NCBI RefSeq assembly: GCF_900155555.1
Contig: NZ_FUHN01000007.1
Coordinates: 434,073-498,072, forward strand
DNA: 64,000 nucleotides
From: Mobilibacterium timonense
GTDB taxonomy: Bacteria; Bacillota; Clostridia; Peptostreptococcales; Anaerovoracaceae
Reading direction: 5' to 3'
Part shown: piece by piece, positions 16,904 to 25,328 of the stretch
Position numbering within the stretch: the first letter of the stretch is position 1
Layout: each line of letters starts with the position of its first letter
Notes under the pieces: generated by a model
Databases searched by the model: none
Seen by the model: the letters and a program-made list of their open reading frames with translations, nothing else
Told to the model about the DNA's origin: nothing
Position numbers and translations under genes: made by a program

Positions 16904-16920
16904 TATGCATGAAATGCATA
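16904..16920. promoter_or_regulatory. Perfect inverted repeat in the divergent hydrogenase control region
   Basis: TATGCAT-GAA-ATGCATA, a 17-base perfect inverted repeat midway between the two divergent operons. Its inner ten bases TGAAATGCAT recur in opposite orientation at 16818-16827, across the edge of the hydrogenase -35 box. A regulator binding both could control the operon. Confidence 0.5.
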
Positions 16921-17026
16921 AAGATCCTTAATTTATCGAACTGATTGCGTCTTTATATTTATTTCATACCATGATAAAATAATCACGCAAGATATTTTTT
17001 CTCATTTGGGGGATAGGGAGGTCTGT

Positions 17027-17371
17027 ATGACTTTGCGAGAGATCCAGAGGCTCCTGGACGGTCGTATTCTAACCAAGACTAGTAACCTGGACATCGAGCT
17101 GAACAGCGCGTTTTCATCTGACATGATGAGCCACGTTCTTGCTTATGCAAATGACAAATCCATACTCATAACGGCACTTTACAACCCTCAGGTCCTTAGG
17201 ACCGCTGACCTGATGGGGATCTCATGTGTCATTTTCATAGGAAAGAACAAGCCTGAGCCGGAGATAGTGGCACTGGCCAATTCCCTTGGGATAACCATTC
17301 TTCAGTCCCCGTACTCAATGTATGTCACCTGTGGTCTTCTCTATTCGAACGGACTGAAAGGAACTAACTAG
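17027..17371 (+). CDS. DRTGG-domain protein, hydrogenase-linked (first copy)
   Basis: 114 residues, one DRTGG-type domain (KTSNLDIELNSAFSSDMMSHVLAY...VFIGKNKPEPEI). Such domains occur near CBS domains and in clostridial hydrogenase loci; they may sense a ligand, but no activity is proven. The ATG at 17027 follows GGGAGG. An upstream TTG in frame overlaps that site. First gene of the plus-strand unit divergent from the hydrogenase operon; one base separates it from the next gene. Confidence 0.82.
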   Translation: MTLREIQRLLDGRILTKTSNLDIELNSAFSSDMMSHVLAYANDKSILITALYNPQVLRTADLMGISCVIFIGKNKPEPEIVALANSLGITILQSPYSMYVTCGLLYSNGLKGTN

Positions 17372-17372
17372 G

Positions 17373-17810
17373 ATGTGTGATCACCAGCAGTGCATCCACC
17401 TGACATACAACGTATCGGGGGATGATTTCACCACAGCAGGCGAAGCCAGCAGCAATTTCAAGAAGAAGCTTATGGACCTGGGTGTTGACAGAAAGACTAT
17501 CCGCCGGGTCTCTATTTCTATGTATGAGGGTGAGATCAACATGGTCATCCACGCTAACGGTGGTGTCATCGACGCTTACATCTGCACGGACCACATCGAT
17601 CTCATACTGAAGGATCAGGGCCCCGGTATACCGGACATAGACAAGGCGATGCAGGTAGGATACAGTACTGCCCCTGCCCAGGTACAGGCTCTGGGCTTCG
17701 GGGCCGGCATGGGGCTGCCTAACATCAAGAACAACACAGATGATCTCTCCATCGAGACTGAGCTCGGGGTAGGAACCACACTCAGGATGAGGATCAACTT
17801 AGAGGACTAG
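17373..17810 (+). CDS. Anti-sigma-factor-like ATP-binding protein
   Basis: 145 residues. A GHKL-type ATPase resembling RsbW/SpoIIAB anti-sigma kinases: N-box region MYEGEINMVIHA, G1 box DQGPGIPD, G2 box GFGAGMGLPN. In related hydrogenase loci this gene accompanies the DRTGG gene; the target is unknown. It starts one base after the first DRTGG gene. A hairpin with T-run follows it closely. Confidence 0.83.
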   Translation: MCDHQQCIHLTYNVSGDDFTTAGEASSNFKKKLMDLGVDRKTIRRVSISMYEGEINMVIHANGGVIDAYICTDHIDLILKDQGPGIPDIDKAMQVGYSTAPAQVQALGFGAGMGLPNIKNNTDDLSIETELGVGTTLRMRINLED

Positions 17811-17822
17811 AGTATCACCACA

Positions 17823-17845
17823 GGCAGCGCTTTCGCTGTCTTTTT
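17823..17845 (+). terminator. Terminator inside the hydrogenase regulatory set
   Basis: GGCAGCG pairs with CGCTGTC (one G-T) around CTTT and is followed by five Ts. It splits the first DRTGG-ATPase pair from the second DRTGG-PHP pair, where related loci often carry a further ferredoxin/hydrogenase-like gene. Confidence 0.8.
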
Positions 17846-17913
17846 ATTAACGCAATTTTCCCTTTCAGAAGCACGTAATGCGCTGTTAGAATACAAGGTC
17901 AGAGGTGAAAGAC

Positions 17914-18252
17914 ATGAACGTCAGAAGCATAACAGAAAACCTTGGTCTGGAGGTCATCAATCTGGGCTCCGGCATGGATATTTCCGTCAGCTCGGTAGAA
18001 TGCTGTGATCTCCTCAGCATCGCCATGGGAAATCTCCCGCCGGACTGCGCCTGGGTCACCGTAATGTCGAACATCAACACCCTTGCAGTCGCTTCACTTA
18101 CGGACGCAGCATGCGTTATCCTGGCGCTGAACACGCAGGTCACCGATGAATTCACGAACAAGGCCGCCGAAGCCGGCATCACCGTCCTCAGGAGCGAGGA
18201 TGGTATCTTTGAAACAGCCCTTGCAGTACACGATCTGATATGCAGAGAATAA
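17914..18252 (+). CDS. DRTGG-domain protein, hydrogenase-linked (second copy)
   Basis: 112 residues, a second small DRTGG-like domain (MDISVSSVECCDLLSIAM, DAACVILALNTQVTDEF). It is distantly related to the one at 17027. The ATG at 17914 lies six bases after AGAGGTGA; an in-frame GTG at 17905 is part of that site. It overlaps the PHP gene by 13 bases, so the two are co-translated. Function unknown; context suggests regulation or assembly of the hydrogenase. Confidence 0.8.
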   Translation: MNVRSITENLGLEVINLGSGMDISVSSVECCDLLSIAMGNLPPDCAWVTVMSNINTLAVASLTDAACVILALNTQVTDEFTNKAAEAGITVLRSEDGIFETALAVHDLICRE

Positions 18253-18959
18253 GCTACGATCTACACATACACTCCTGCCTGTCCCCATGTGGAAGCGATG
18301 AGAGCACTCCCGGGAACATTGTGGGCATGGCTGTCGTGGCCGGTCTTGATGCTATCGCCGTAACCGATCACAACAGCTGTCTCAACCTTCCTGCAGTGAT
18401 GTCTCTGGCAGAGGCATACGGGATCACCGCCGTGCCAGGCATGGAACTCACAACATCCGAAGAAGTCCACGTGCTGTGCTACTTCCGGAGTCTTGACGAT
18501 GCTATGGATTTCAGTGGCTACGTGGCGGAACACTCCATGTACATAGAGAACCGTCCCGAATTCTTCGGTGAGCAGCTCATCATGGACGCTGACGACAATA
18601 TTACAGGCAAAGAAAAAAGGCTGCTCCACACGGCCAGCCAGATCTCTTTTGATGACGTTTTTAAATTGCTGAAGGGATTCCACGGACTGATGGTCCCCGC
18701 GCACATAAACAAGTCCACCACCAGCGTTCTCAGCAACCTTGGAATGCTTCCCGACGACTCCGAATTCACCGCGGTGGAGATCCAGACTCCGGATAAGATC
18801 CAGGAGCTCCGTGAGAGATTCCCGTATCTCCAGCGATGCCACATTCTTACAAGTTCCGATGCCCACTATCTCAGGGACATCCAGGATCCGGTACACTTTC
18901 TCCACGTAGAAGAAAACTCACCCTCCGGCATCCTGGATTCTCTCAGCTCATATCTTTGA
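18240..18959 (+). CDS. PHP-domain metal-dependent phosphoesterase
   Basis: 239 residues. The PHP signature is intact: DLHIHSCLSPCG (first metal His pair), VTDHNS, PGMELTTSEEVHVLCYF, VPAHINKS and SSDAHYL, the set of His and Asp residues that bind three metals. Related to the phosphoesterase domain of DNA polymerase III and to histidinol phosphatase, but alone. Found next to DRTGG genes in clostridial hydrogenase loci; substrate unknown. ATG at 18240 lies inside the end of the DRTGG gene. Confidence 0.88.
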   Translation: MQRISYDLHIHSCLSPCGSDESTPGNIVGMAVVAGLDAIAVTDHNSCLNLPAVMSLAEAYGITAVPGMELTTSEEVHVLCYFRSLDDAMDFSGYVAEHSMYIENRPEFFGEQLIMDADDNITGKEKRLLHTASQISFDDVFKLLKGFHGLMVPAHINKSTTSVLSNLGMLPDDSEFTAVEIQTPDKIQELRERFPYLQRCHILTSSDAHYLRDIQDPVHFLHVEENSPSGILDSLSSYL

Positions 18960-18972
18960 AGCGGCAGCTCGA

Positions 18973-20016
18973 TCAAAGCTTCATCGCAAGACTTCCTTTT
19001 CCATTTTCGAATGTGAATGTCCCGGTCGCCTCGTTTATCAGGGTGAATGCCGGCTTCACGTGGCCGATGTCGGCGTTGAAGATCACCGGTATCCTGAGGC
19101 CTCCCGCCAGCTCGTCCAGGTAGTCCTGATCTTCAGACAGTCCCTGGAACATCACCCTGCCTATCACTATGGCGGCGGCGTTTTTCATGTACCCGCAGTA
19201 CTCCATCTGTATGATGAACCTGAGGAGAGATGGTGCGTCCATCGCAAAATCGTCGAGGTACCAGATGACAGGTTCATCTCCGTATCTTTTTAAGAAATCC
19301 CCGGTGCCGTCGTATGGTGTTCCCAGGAGATTCAATATGCAGTCACTGCAGCCACCGATCAGGCGGCCTGTGACGGAAAACCGGCTCTCTGACTCAGCCA
19401 TGGGGCTGCCGCCACGTGATAGAATACCACTCCCTTTTTTCCGGGTGCTCTCAGGGAGAAGGAGTCTCCATCTCACCGGGGTGTCGAGATCCACATCGTC
19501 GCCGAAAGTCCTGGCCCCCTGATACATGGAAAAGGACTCCTGAGTGATAATATCTCCCTTCAGGATGCTGATGGCGTTCTTCTGGAACTGGTGGATCGGA
19601 ACCCAGTCGAACGTCCCGGCGTTGAACCCGTACATGGTGGCGATGTCCAGTTTCGTGGTCACATAATACAATATGTTGGTGGGGTCGCTGGCGCCGACGA
19701 TCCACTTCGGATTTTCCCTGACGAGCTCGCTATCTATATACGGAAGCATCTCGATGTTGTAATCGCCCCCGGAAGCGGAGATGACCGCCCTGACCCTTCT
19801 GTCCGCCATGAGCTGATCGAATTCCCGACCCCTGGTCTCGGCGTCCGCAGACCTGTCGTCTTCATTTCTCACGCTGCCTGTCTCCAGTATCTTATATCCC
19901 TGTGCCTTCAGGCAGTCCAGCGAACGGTCAAAAGACTCCATCTTGTGGCCCACTCCGCTGCTTGGTGCACAAACGCCGATCAAATCTCCCTTTTTCGGGA
20001 ACACAGGAAAGATCAT
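18973..20016 (-). CDS. S66 family (LD-carboxypeptidase/MccF-like) protein
   Basis: 347 residues. The N-terminal glycine-rich part has GVCAPSSG and the nucleophile motif GASDPT (Ser110); the C-terminal part has IGHVKPAFTL with the catalytic His. The glutamate expected in a LFLED-like motif appears as aspartate (WYLDDF). LD-carboxypeptidases trim tetrapeptides of peptidoglycan in recycling, and MccF hydrolyses microcin-type nucleotides; which applies here is open. AAGGAGG precedes the ATG. It faces the PHP gene tail to tail. Confidence 0.85.
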   Translation of the reverse strand: MIFPVFPKKGDLIGVCAPSSGVGHKMESFDRSLDCLKAQGYKILETGSVRNEDDRSADAETRGREFDQLMADRRVRAVISASGGDYNIEMLPYIDSELVRENPKWIVGASDPTNILYYVTTKLDIATMYGFNAGTFDWVPIHQFQKNAISILKGDIITQESFSMYQGARTFGDDVDLDTPVRWRLLLPESTRKKGSGILSRGGSPMAESESRFSVTGRLIGGCSDCILNLLGTPYDGTGDFLKRYGDEPVIWYLDDFAMDAPSLLRFIIQMEYCGYMKNAAAIVIGRVMFQGLSEDQDYLDELAGGLRIPVIFNADIGHVKPAFTLINEATGTFTFENGKGSLAMKL

Positions 20017-20045
20017 GTACGCCTCCTTTTTCTCGCTCCCCGCCT

Positions 20046-20939
20046 CTAAGCCAGGTGCTTCTTGAAGTTTCCTACCACGGTCTCGCCTTCGTCGACCGTC
20101 ATGAACGCGTGGGGATCGATGCCCTCAACGATCTCCTTCAGCTGCGGCAGCTCGTACTTGGTGATGGCCACCATCATCACGTGCATGTCGTCTCCGGTGT
20201 ATGTCCCCATGCCATCCCATGCGGTCACGCCTCTTCCCATCTCCCTGTTTACGGTCTCGGCGATGCCTTCCTTCTTGGTCACTATTATTGCCTTGATGTT
20301 GATGTTCTGGGTGTGCATCCTGTCCATGAATGTTGAACGTATCGTGGTGTAAATAAACGAGTAGATCGCGATCTGTACATTAAAGACGAAAAAGCACGTG
20401 AGATAGACCAGTGCGTTGAAGATGATGTTCACGGTCCCCACACTCAGGTTCGGATGGGTCTTTGACATGCACACTCCTATGATGTCAGTACCTCCGGTGG
20501 AGCTTCCGCCCCTTAGTATCATCCCGGATCCAACGCCGCCAATGACGCCGGCTACGACGCAGGCGGAGAGATAGTCCTGGAAAATCGGTTTTGCCGGGAC
20601 CGGTACTATTGTGAGAGCCAGGGAGGAGATTCCTATAGAAAGGAGAGATTTTATGGAAAATCTCAGGCCAACGCTCCTGTAAGCATAGATGAAAAGCGGG
20701 CAGTTCATGAAAAAGTAGATTATACCGGTGATGTCGAAGTTGGCGGGTAAGTCGACACCCAGGCCATTGGCCAGGAAGTATCTGATGAGCTGGGCAGTTC
20801 CCAGAAACCCGCCATTATACAGGTTCATCGGGGTTATCAGGGTATTGATGCTAATAGCATAGATGATGTTTCCCACCACGATCCACATCAGATTGGCCAG
20901 AGTTCGGAATTTTCCTTCGAATTTATAAAAAGCGTCCAT
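20046..20939 (-). CDS. YitT family membrane protein
   Basis: 297 residues. Five or six hydrophobic helices (residues 15-205) of the YitT/DUF161 type, with GGSSTGGTDIIG in the middle, then a soluble C-terminal DUF2179 domain (about 210-290; AIIVTKKEGIAETVNREMGRGVT). The function of this widespread Firmicutes family is not settled; some members have been linked to transport. The start at 20939 is six bases after AGAGGATC. Confidence 0.9.
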   Translation of the reverse strand: MDAFYKFEGKFRTLANLMWIVVGNIIYAISINTLITPMNLYNGGFLGTAQLIRYFLANGLGVDLPANFDITGIIYFFMNCPLFIYAYRSVGLRFSIKSLLSIGISSLALTIVPVPAKPIFQDYLSACVVAGVIGGVGSGMILRGGSSTGGTDIIGVCMSKTHPNLSVGTVNIIFNALVYLTCFFVFNVQIAIYSFIYTTIRSTFMDRMHTQNINIKAIIVTKKEGIAETVNREMGRGVTAWDGMGTYTGDDMHVMMVAITKYELPQLKEIVEGIDPHAFMTVDEGETVVGNFKKHLA

Positions 20940-20973
20940 GATCCTCTTTTTGATATTGCATTCAAGAGTAACG

Positions 20974-20983
20974 ATTGTATACA
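20974..20983. promoter_or_regulatory. Candidate operator half of a repeated TTGTATACA site (proximal to yitT-like gene)
   Basis: ATTGTATACA lies 35 bases upstream of the yitT-like gene. The same word occurs 77 bases further at 21051-21062 as a full 12-base palindrome. Both match the TNGT-N2-ACNA pattern recognised by FadR-type GntR regulators. Confidence 0.35.
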
Positions 20984-21050
20984 GGCCCGAAGCCTTACGG
21001 TGAGAATTCTAACACATATACACGAAGGAAACTCAAAGTATACTCGCATT

Positions 21051-21062
21051 ATTGTATACAAT
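21051..21062. promoter_or_regulatory. Palindrome ATTGTATACAAT, candidate operator (distal copy)
   Basis: A perfect 12-base palindrome between the ppdK terminator and the yitT-like gene. Together with the copy at 20974 it could bind a GntR-type regulator; no such regulator gene is in the window. Confidence 0.35.
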
Positions 21063-21065
21063 TAA

Positions 21066-21116
21066 AGTTCCCTCCGGGAACACCCGCTTTGCTGCAGATG
21101 TTCTCCGGAGGGAGCT
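21066..21116 (-). terminator. Hairpin after ppdK
   Basis: A 12-pair stem (AGCTCCCTCCGG with CCGGAGGGAACT on the minus strand, one G-T) encloses a 27-base loop that can pair further. Only TTTAAT follows, so termination may be partial. Confidence 0.65.
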
Positions 21117-21159
21117 AGACATTCAGTCTTATTCTGTTATCGCACTCTTTTCGTCAGAA

Positions 21160-23781
21160 CTACTTGTTCCTGATGGCAGCCTGTGCTGCGGACAGCCTTG
21201 CGATCGGAACTCTGAATGGAGAACAGGATACGTAGTTCAGTCCTACTCTCTGGCAGAAGTCGATGGTCGCAGGATCTCCGCCGTGCTCGCCGCAGATACC
21301 AAGGTGGATGTCAGGACGTGTCTTCTTTCCATCCTCTACAGCCATCTTCATCAGCTTTCCGAGTCCGTGCTGGTCAAATGTCTGGAACGGATCGTTGTCC
21401 AGAACGCCCTTAGCTATGTACTCCTTGATGATCTTGCCTGTATCGTCTCTGGAGAATCCGAATCCCATCTGAGTGAGGTCGTTCGTTCCGAAGGAGAAGA
21501 ATGCAGCGTCCTCTGCGATCTCGTCGGCGATCAGTGTAGCCCTCGGGATCTCGATCATCGTTCCAACCAGGTAGTCCAGCTTCTCACCAGCCTCGGCGAA
21601 GCACTTCTCTGCGGTCTCATCGATGACCTTCTTCACCACCTTGAGCTCGTTTGCTATGCCTACCAGCGGTACCATGATCTCAGGCTTGATGTTCAGTCCG
21701 GTCTCCTTCTTGACTTCGAGAGCCGCCGTGATGATAGCCTCTGTCTGCATCTCTGCGATCTCAGGATATGTCACCGCAAGTCTGCAGCCTCTGTGTCCCA
21801 GCATCGGGTTGAACTCGTGGAGCTCGATAGTCTTGTTTACGATCTTCTCATAAGGGATGTTGAACTGCTCCGACAGCTGTCTCATCTCTGCTTCTGTGTG
21901 AGGCAGGAACTCGTGGAGCGGCGGATCCAGCAGTCTGATCGTGACAGGTCTCTCGCCCATCACCTTGTAGATTCCCTTGAAGTCGGCCTTCTGATATGGC
22001 AGGAGTCCAGCCAGTGCCTCTCTTCTCTCTTCCTTTGTATCGGCGAGGATCATCCTTCTGATCTTAGGGATCCTCTCATCCTCAAAGAACATGTGCTCTG
22101 TTCTGCAGAGACCGATGCCCTCGGCTCCGAAATCAGCAGCCTGCTTTGCATCTCTAGGGTTGTCGGCATTCGTTCTGACACCAAGTGTTCTGATCTCATC
22201 AGCCCACTTCATGATGGTGCCGAAGTCTCCGGACAGCTCTGGAGCAACAGTTTTGATGGATCCGATGTAAACGTTTCCGTCTGTTCCGTTGATGGAGATA
22301 TTCTCTCCTTCTCCGTACTTGACACCGGCGATCTCCATTGTCTTTTCAGCAGCATTTACCGTGATCGCATTGCAGCCCGTAACACAGCACTTGCCCATTC
22401 CTCTTGCCACTACTGCGGCGTGGGAAGTCATTCCGCCTCTTGCTGTCAAGATGCCCTGAGCAGCGACCATTCCGGCAAGGTCTTCCGGAGAAGTCTCTTC
22501 TCTTACCAGTATGATCTTCTTTCCTTCCTCTGCGGCGGCAGCTGCATCCTCAGCGCTGAATCTGATCTCTCCTGTTGCGGCTCCCGGAGAAGCGGCAAGT
22601 CCCTTTGCAACAGGCTCGAACTTCTTGAGGTCATCTGCGTCGAACGCAGGGTGGAGGAGCTGATTGATCTGGTCAGGCTCTATCCTCATGATCGCGGTCT
22701 CCTTGTCGATAAGGCCCTCGGAGACCATGTCCACTGCGATCTTAACAGCTGCAGCGGCAGTTCTCTTTCCATTTCTGGTCTGGAGCATGAACAGCTTGTT
22801 GTCCTCTACTGTGAACTCCATGTCCTGCATGTCAAGGTAATGGTTCTCCAGGATCTTTGCGATCTCTGCGAACTTCGCATATACCTCCGGGAAAGCTTCC
22901 TTCATCTCGTCGATAGGCTGAGGCGTCCTGATACCAGCAACAACATCCTCGCCCTGAGCGTTCACGAGGAACTCTCCGAAGATTCTGTTCTCTCCGTTAA
23001 CAGGGCTGCGGGTGAACGCAACTCCTGTGCCGGATGTGCTTCCCATGTTTCCGAATACCATGAGCTGTACGTTTACAGCCGTTCCCAGAGATGACGGGAT
23101 GTCGTTCAGCTGTCTGTACAGGATGGCCCTGTCGTTATTCCAGGATCTGAAAACGGCCTTAACAGCCTCCATCAGCTGATCCTTAGGATCCTGAGGGAAC
23201 TCTCTTCCCAGCTCTTTTCTAACTACTTCCTTGTATCCTGCAATGATCTTCTTGAGGTCATCAGTCGTCAGGTCAACGTCGTACTCAGCTCCAACCGCCT
23301 TCTTCTGGCCATCAAAGACCTCGTCGAACTTGGCCTTCTCGATCTCCATAACGACATCGCCGAACATCTGGATGAACCTTCTGTAGCTGTCGTATGCAAA
23401 TCTCTCGTTATTTGTACGAGCTGCAAGTCCCTTTACAGCGTCGTCATTGAGTCCCAGGTTCAGGATCGTGTCCATCATTCCAGGCATGGATATTGGAGCT
23501 CCTGATCTTACGGATACCAGAAGCGGGTTTTCTGTGCTTCCGAATTTCTTTCCTGATACCTGCTCCAGCTCTGCCAGGTGCTCATATATCTCCTGGATCA
23601 TTCCGTCGCTGAGCTGTCCGCCGTTGTCGTTGTAGTACTTGCAGGCGTCAGTTGTAACAGTGAAACCAAAAGGAACGGGCAGACCGATCTTTGTCATTTC
23701 TGCAAGGCCGGCTCCCTTGCCGCCCAGAAGGCTTCTCATGTCCTTGGAGCCTTCGTTGAAAGAGTAAACAAATTTCTCCAT
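21160..23781 (-). CDS. ppdK: Pyruvate, phosphate dikinase
   Basis: 873 residues, full length. The N-terminal ATP-grasp domain begins VYSFNEGSKDMRSLLGGKGAGLAEM. The central phosphohistidine domain has GGMTSHAAVVARGMGK with the catalytic His, and the C-terminal PEP/pyruvate barrel has FGTNDLTQMGFG and GICGEHGG with the catalytic Cys. It interconverts pyruvate, ATP and phosphate with PEP, AMP and PPi in the cytosol; in anaerobes it often runs glycolytically with PPi. AAGGAG precedes the ATG; glyQS lies 15 bases upstream, so they may be co-transcribed. Confidence 0.97.
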   Translation of the reverse strand: MEKFVYSFNEGSKDMRSLLGGKGAGLAEMTKIGLPVPFGFTVTTDACKYYNDNGGQLSDGMIQEIYEHLAELEQVSGKKFGSTENPLLVSVRSGAPISMPGMMDTILNLGLNDDAVKGLAARTNNERFAYDSYRRFIQMFGDVVMEIEKAKFDEVFDGQKKAVGAEYDVDLTTDDLKKIIAGYKEVVRKELGREFPQDPKDQLMEAVKAVFRSWNNDRAILYRQLNDIPSSLGTAVNVQLMVFGNMGSTSGTGVAFTRSPVNGENRIFGEFLVNAQGEDVVAGIRTPQPIDEMKEAFPEVYAKFAEIAKILENHYLDMQDMEFTVEDNKLFMLQTRNGKRTAAAAVKIAVDMVSEGLIDKETAIMRIEPDQINQLLHPAFDADDLKKFEPVAKGLAASPGAATGEIRFSAEDAAAAAEEGKKIILVREETSPEDLAGMVAAQGILTARGGMTSHAAVVARGMGKCCVTGCNAITVNAAEKTMEIAGVKYGEGENISINGTDGNVYIGSIKTVAPELSGDFGTIMKWADEIRTLGVRTNADNPRDAKQAADFGAEGIGLCRTEHMFFEDERIPKIRRMILADTKEERREALAGLLPYQKADFKGIYKVMGERPVTIRLLDPPLHEFLPHTEAEMRQLSEQFNIPYEKIVNKTIELHEFNPMLGHRGCRLAVTYPEIAEMQTEAIITAALEVKKETGLNIKPEIMVPLVGIANELKVVKKVIDETAEKCFAEAGEKLDYLVGTMIEIPRATLIADEIAEDAAFFSFGTNDLTQMGFGFSRDDTGKIIKEYIAKGVLDNDPFQTFDQHGLGKLMKMAVEDGKKTRPDIHLGICGEHGGDPATIDFCQRVGLNYVSCSPFRVPIARLSAAQAAIRNK

Positions 23782-23796
23782 GTTTCATCTCCTTGA

Positions 23797-25224
23797 TTAG
23801 AAAATCAGCTTTTCCTCAATATATTCCCTAACGTCATCCAGAGGCAGGCGGATCTGTTCCATTGTGTCTCTATGACGAATAGTGACAGTATTGTCTTCAG
23901 GCGTCTGGAAGTCCACGCAGATGCAGAAAGGCGTTCCGATCTCGTCCTCTCTTCTGTATCTCTTTCCGATGGATCCCGAAGTATCGTAATCGGTGCTGAA
24001 GTACTTGCTCATCTCCTCATACACCTTGAACGCATCGTCCTTGAGCTTGTTTGAAAGAGGCAGTACTGCCACTTTGTACGGCGCCAGAGCCGGATGGAGC
24101 CTCAGCACAACCCTTTTGTCTTCCTTGCCCTTTGCGTCGGTCACGGTCTCCTCGTGATAGGCATCAAGAAGGAAGGCCAGAGCCACTCTGTCGGCGCCGA
24201 GAGACGGCTCTATGCAATAAGGAACGTATCTCTCGTTCGTCTCCGGATCAAGATATGTCATGTCCTCTCCAGAGTGATCCATGTGGCTCCTGAGGTCGTA
24301 GTCAGTTCTGTCTGCAACGCCCCACAGCTCTCCCCATCCGAACGGGAACTTGTACTCCAGGTCGGATACGGCTGCAGCGTAATGGGCCAGCTCAGCCTGT
24401 TCGTGATCTCTCACCCTGATGTTGTCCATGTTCATCCCAAGAGAGCTCAGGAAGTCGGTCGAATACTTCTTCCAGTAGTCGAACCACTCGAGGTCAGTTC
24501 CCGGCTTGCAGAAGAATTCCAGCTCCATCTGCTCGAATTCCCTCGTCCTGAAGGTGAAGTTTCCTGGAGTTATCTCGTTTCTGAATGACTTTCCGATCTG
24601 AGCGATCCCGAAAGGTATCTTCTTTCTCGCAGACCTCTGAACGTTCTTGAAGTTTACGAATATACCCTGTGCAGTCTCAGGCCTGAGGTATATCTCTGCA
24701 GATGAATCCTCTGTCACGCCCTGAAATGTCTTGAACATCAGATTGAATCTCCTGATCGGAGTGAAATCGTGCTTCCCGCACTCAGGGCACTTGATCTGAT
24801 GCTCCTCTATATAGGCCGAAAGCTCATCGTTGCTCATGCCCTCGACCACTATCGGCTCAAGACCGTTCTCCTGGATGTACTCCTCAATGAGCTTATCCGC
24901 CCTGAACCGGGACTTGCAGGCTCTGCAGTCCACCAGTGGATCCGAGAAGTTGCCCACGTGTCCCGAAGCGACCCAGGTCTCCGGGTTCATGAGTATAGCC
25001 GCATCGAGTCCTACATTGTAAGGGCTCTGCTGAACGAACTTCTTCCACCAGGCTTTCTTGATGTTGTTCTTGAACTCCACGCCCAGTGGCCCGTAGTCCC
25101 ACGTGTTAGCCAGTCCGCCGTAGATCTCCGAACCCTGAAAAATATACCCTCTGCCCTTGCAGAGAGCGATGAGGGTGTTCATGTCCACGCCGTCCTGATT
25201 TCCCTTTTTCTTGTTGTCTGCCAT
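23797..25224 (-). CDS. glyQS: Glycine--tRNA ligase, single-chain dimeric type
   Basis: 475 residues, a class II synthetase of the alpha2 type. Recognisable are the N-terminal [21 protein letters not shown], a zinc-type pair of CXXC motifs ([16 protein letters not shown]), motif 2 [20 protein letters not shown], motif 3 near EPSLGADR, and a C-terminal anticodon-binding domain ([10 protein letters not shown]). It charges tRNA-Gly. An AAAGGA site lies 11 bases before the ATG. Confidence 0.96.
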   Translation of the reverse strand: MADNKKKGNQDGVDMNTLIALCKGRGYIFQGSEIYGGLANTWDYGPLGVEFKNNIKKAWWKKFVQQSPYNVGLDAAILMNPETWVASGHVGNFSDPLVDCRACKSRFRADKLIEEYIQENGLEPIVVEGMSNDELSAYIEEHQIKCPECGKHDFTPIRRFNLMFKTFQGVTEDSSAEIYLRPETAQGIFVNFKNVQRSARKKIPFGIAQIGKSFRNEITPGNFTFRTREFEQMELEFFCKPGTDLEWFDYWKKYSTDFLSSLGMNMDNIRVRDHEQAELAHYAAAVSDLEYKFPFGWGELWGVADRTDYDLRSHMDHSGEDMTYLDPETNERYVPYCIEPSLGADRVALAFLLDAYHEETVTDAKGKEDKRVVLRLHPALAPYKVAVLPLSNKLKDDAFKVYEEMSKYFSTDYDTSGSIGKRYRREDEIGTPFCICVDFQTPEDNTVTIRHRDTMEQIRLPLDDVREYIEEKLIF

Positions 25225-25288
25225 AAAAAAATTATCCTTTTGAAATACATTGGGGACGAAATTCGTCCTCTGTTCTTACATAGCGAAT

Positions 25289-25310
25289 TCCGGCAGAAAA
25301 ATCTGCCGGA
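25289..25310 (-). other. Hairpin between the DUF4342 gene and glyQS
   Basis: TCCGGCAGA pairs with TCTGCCGGA around a four-base loop, 9 pairs. No T-run follows on the minus strand; a second small hairpin (GGACGAAATTCGTCC) lies just beyond at 25254-25268. They may together end or process the upstream transcript. Confidence 0.5.
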
Positions 25311-25328
25311 TCCGCAAAGTGTCACGAT

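Noticed and set aside
21052-23094. 680-codon plus-strand open frame
   Set aside because: It is antisense to ppdK, whose catalytic motifs are all intact. The long frame results from codon bias of the opposite strand.
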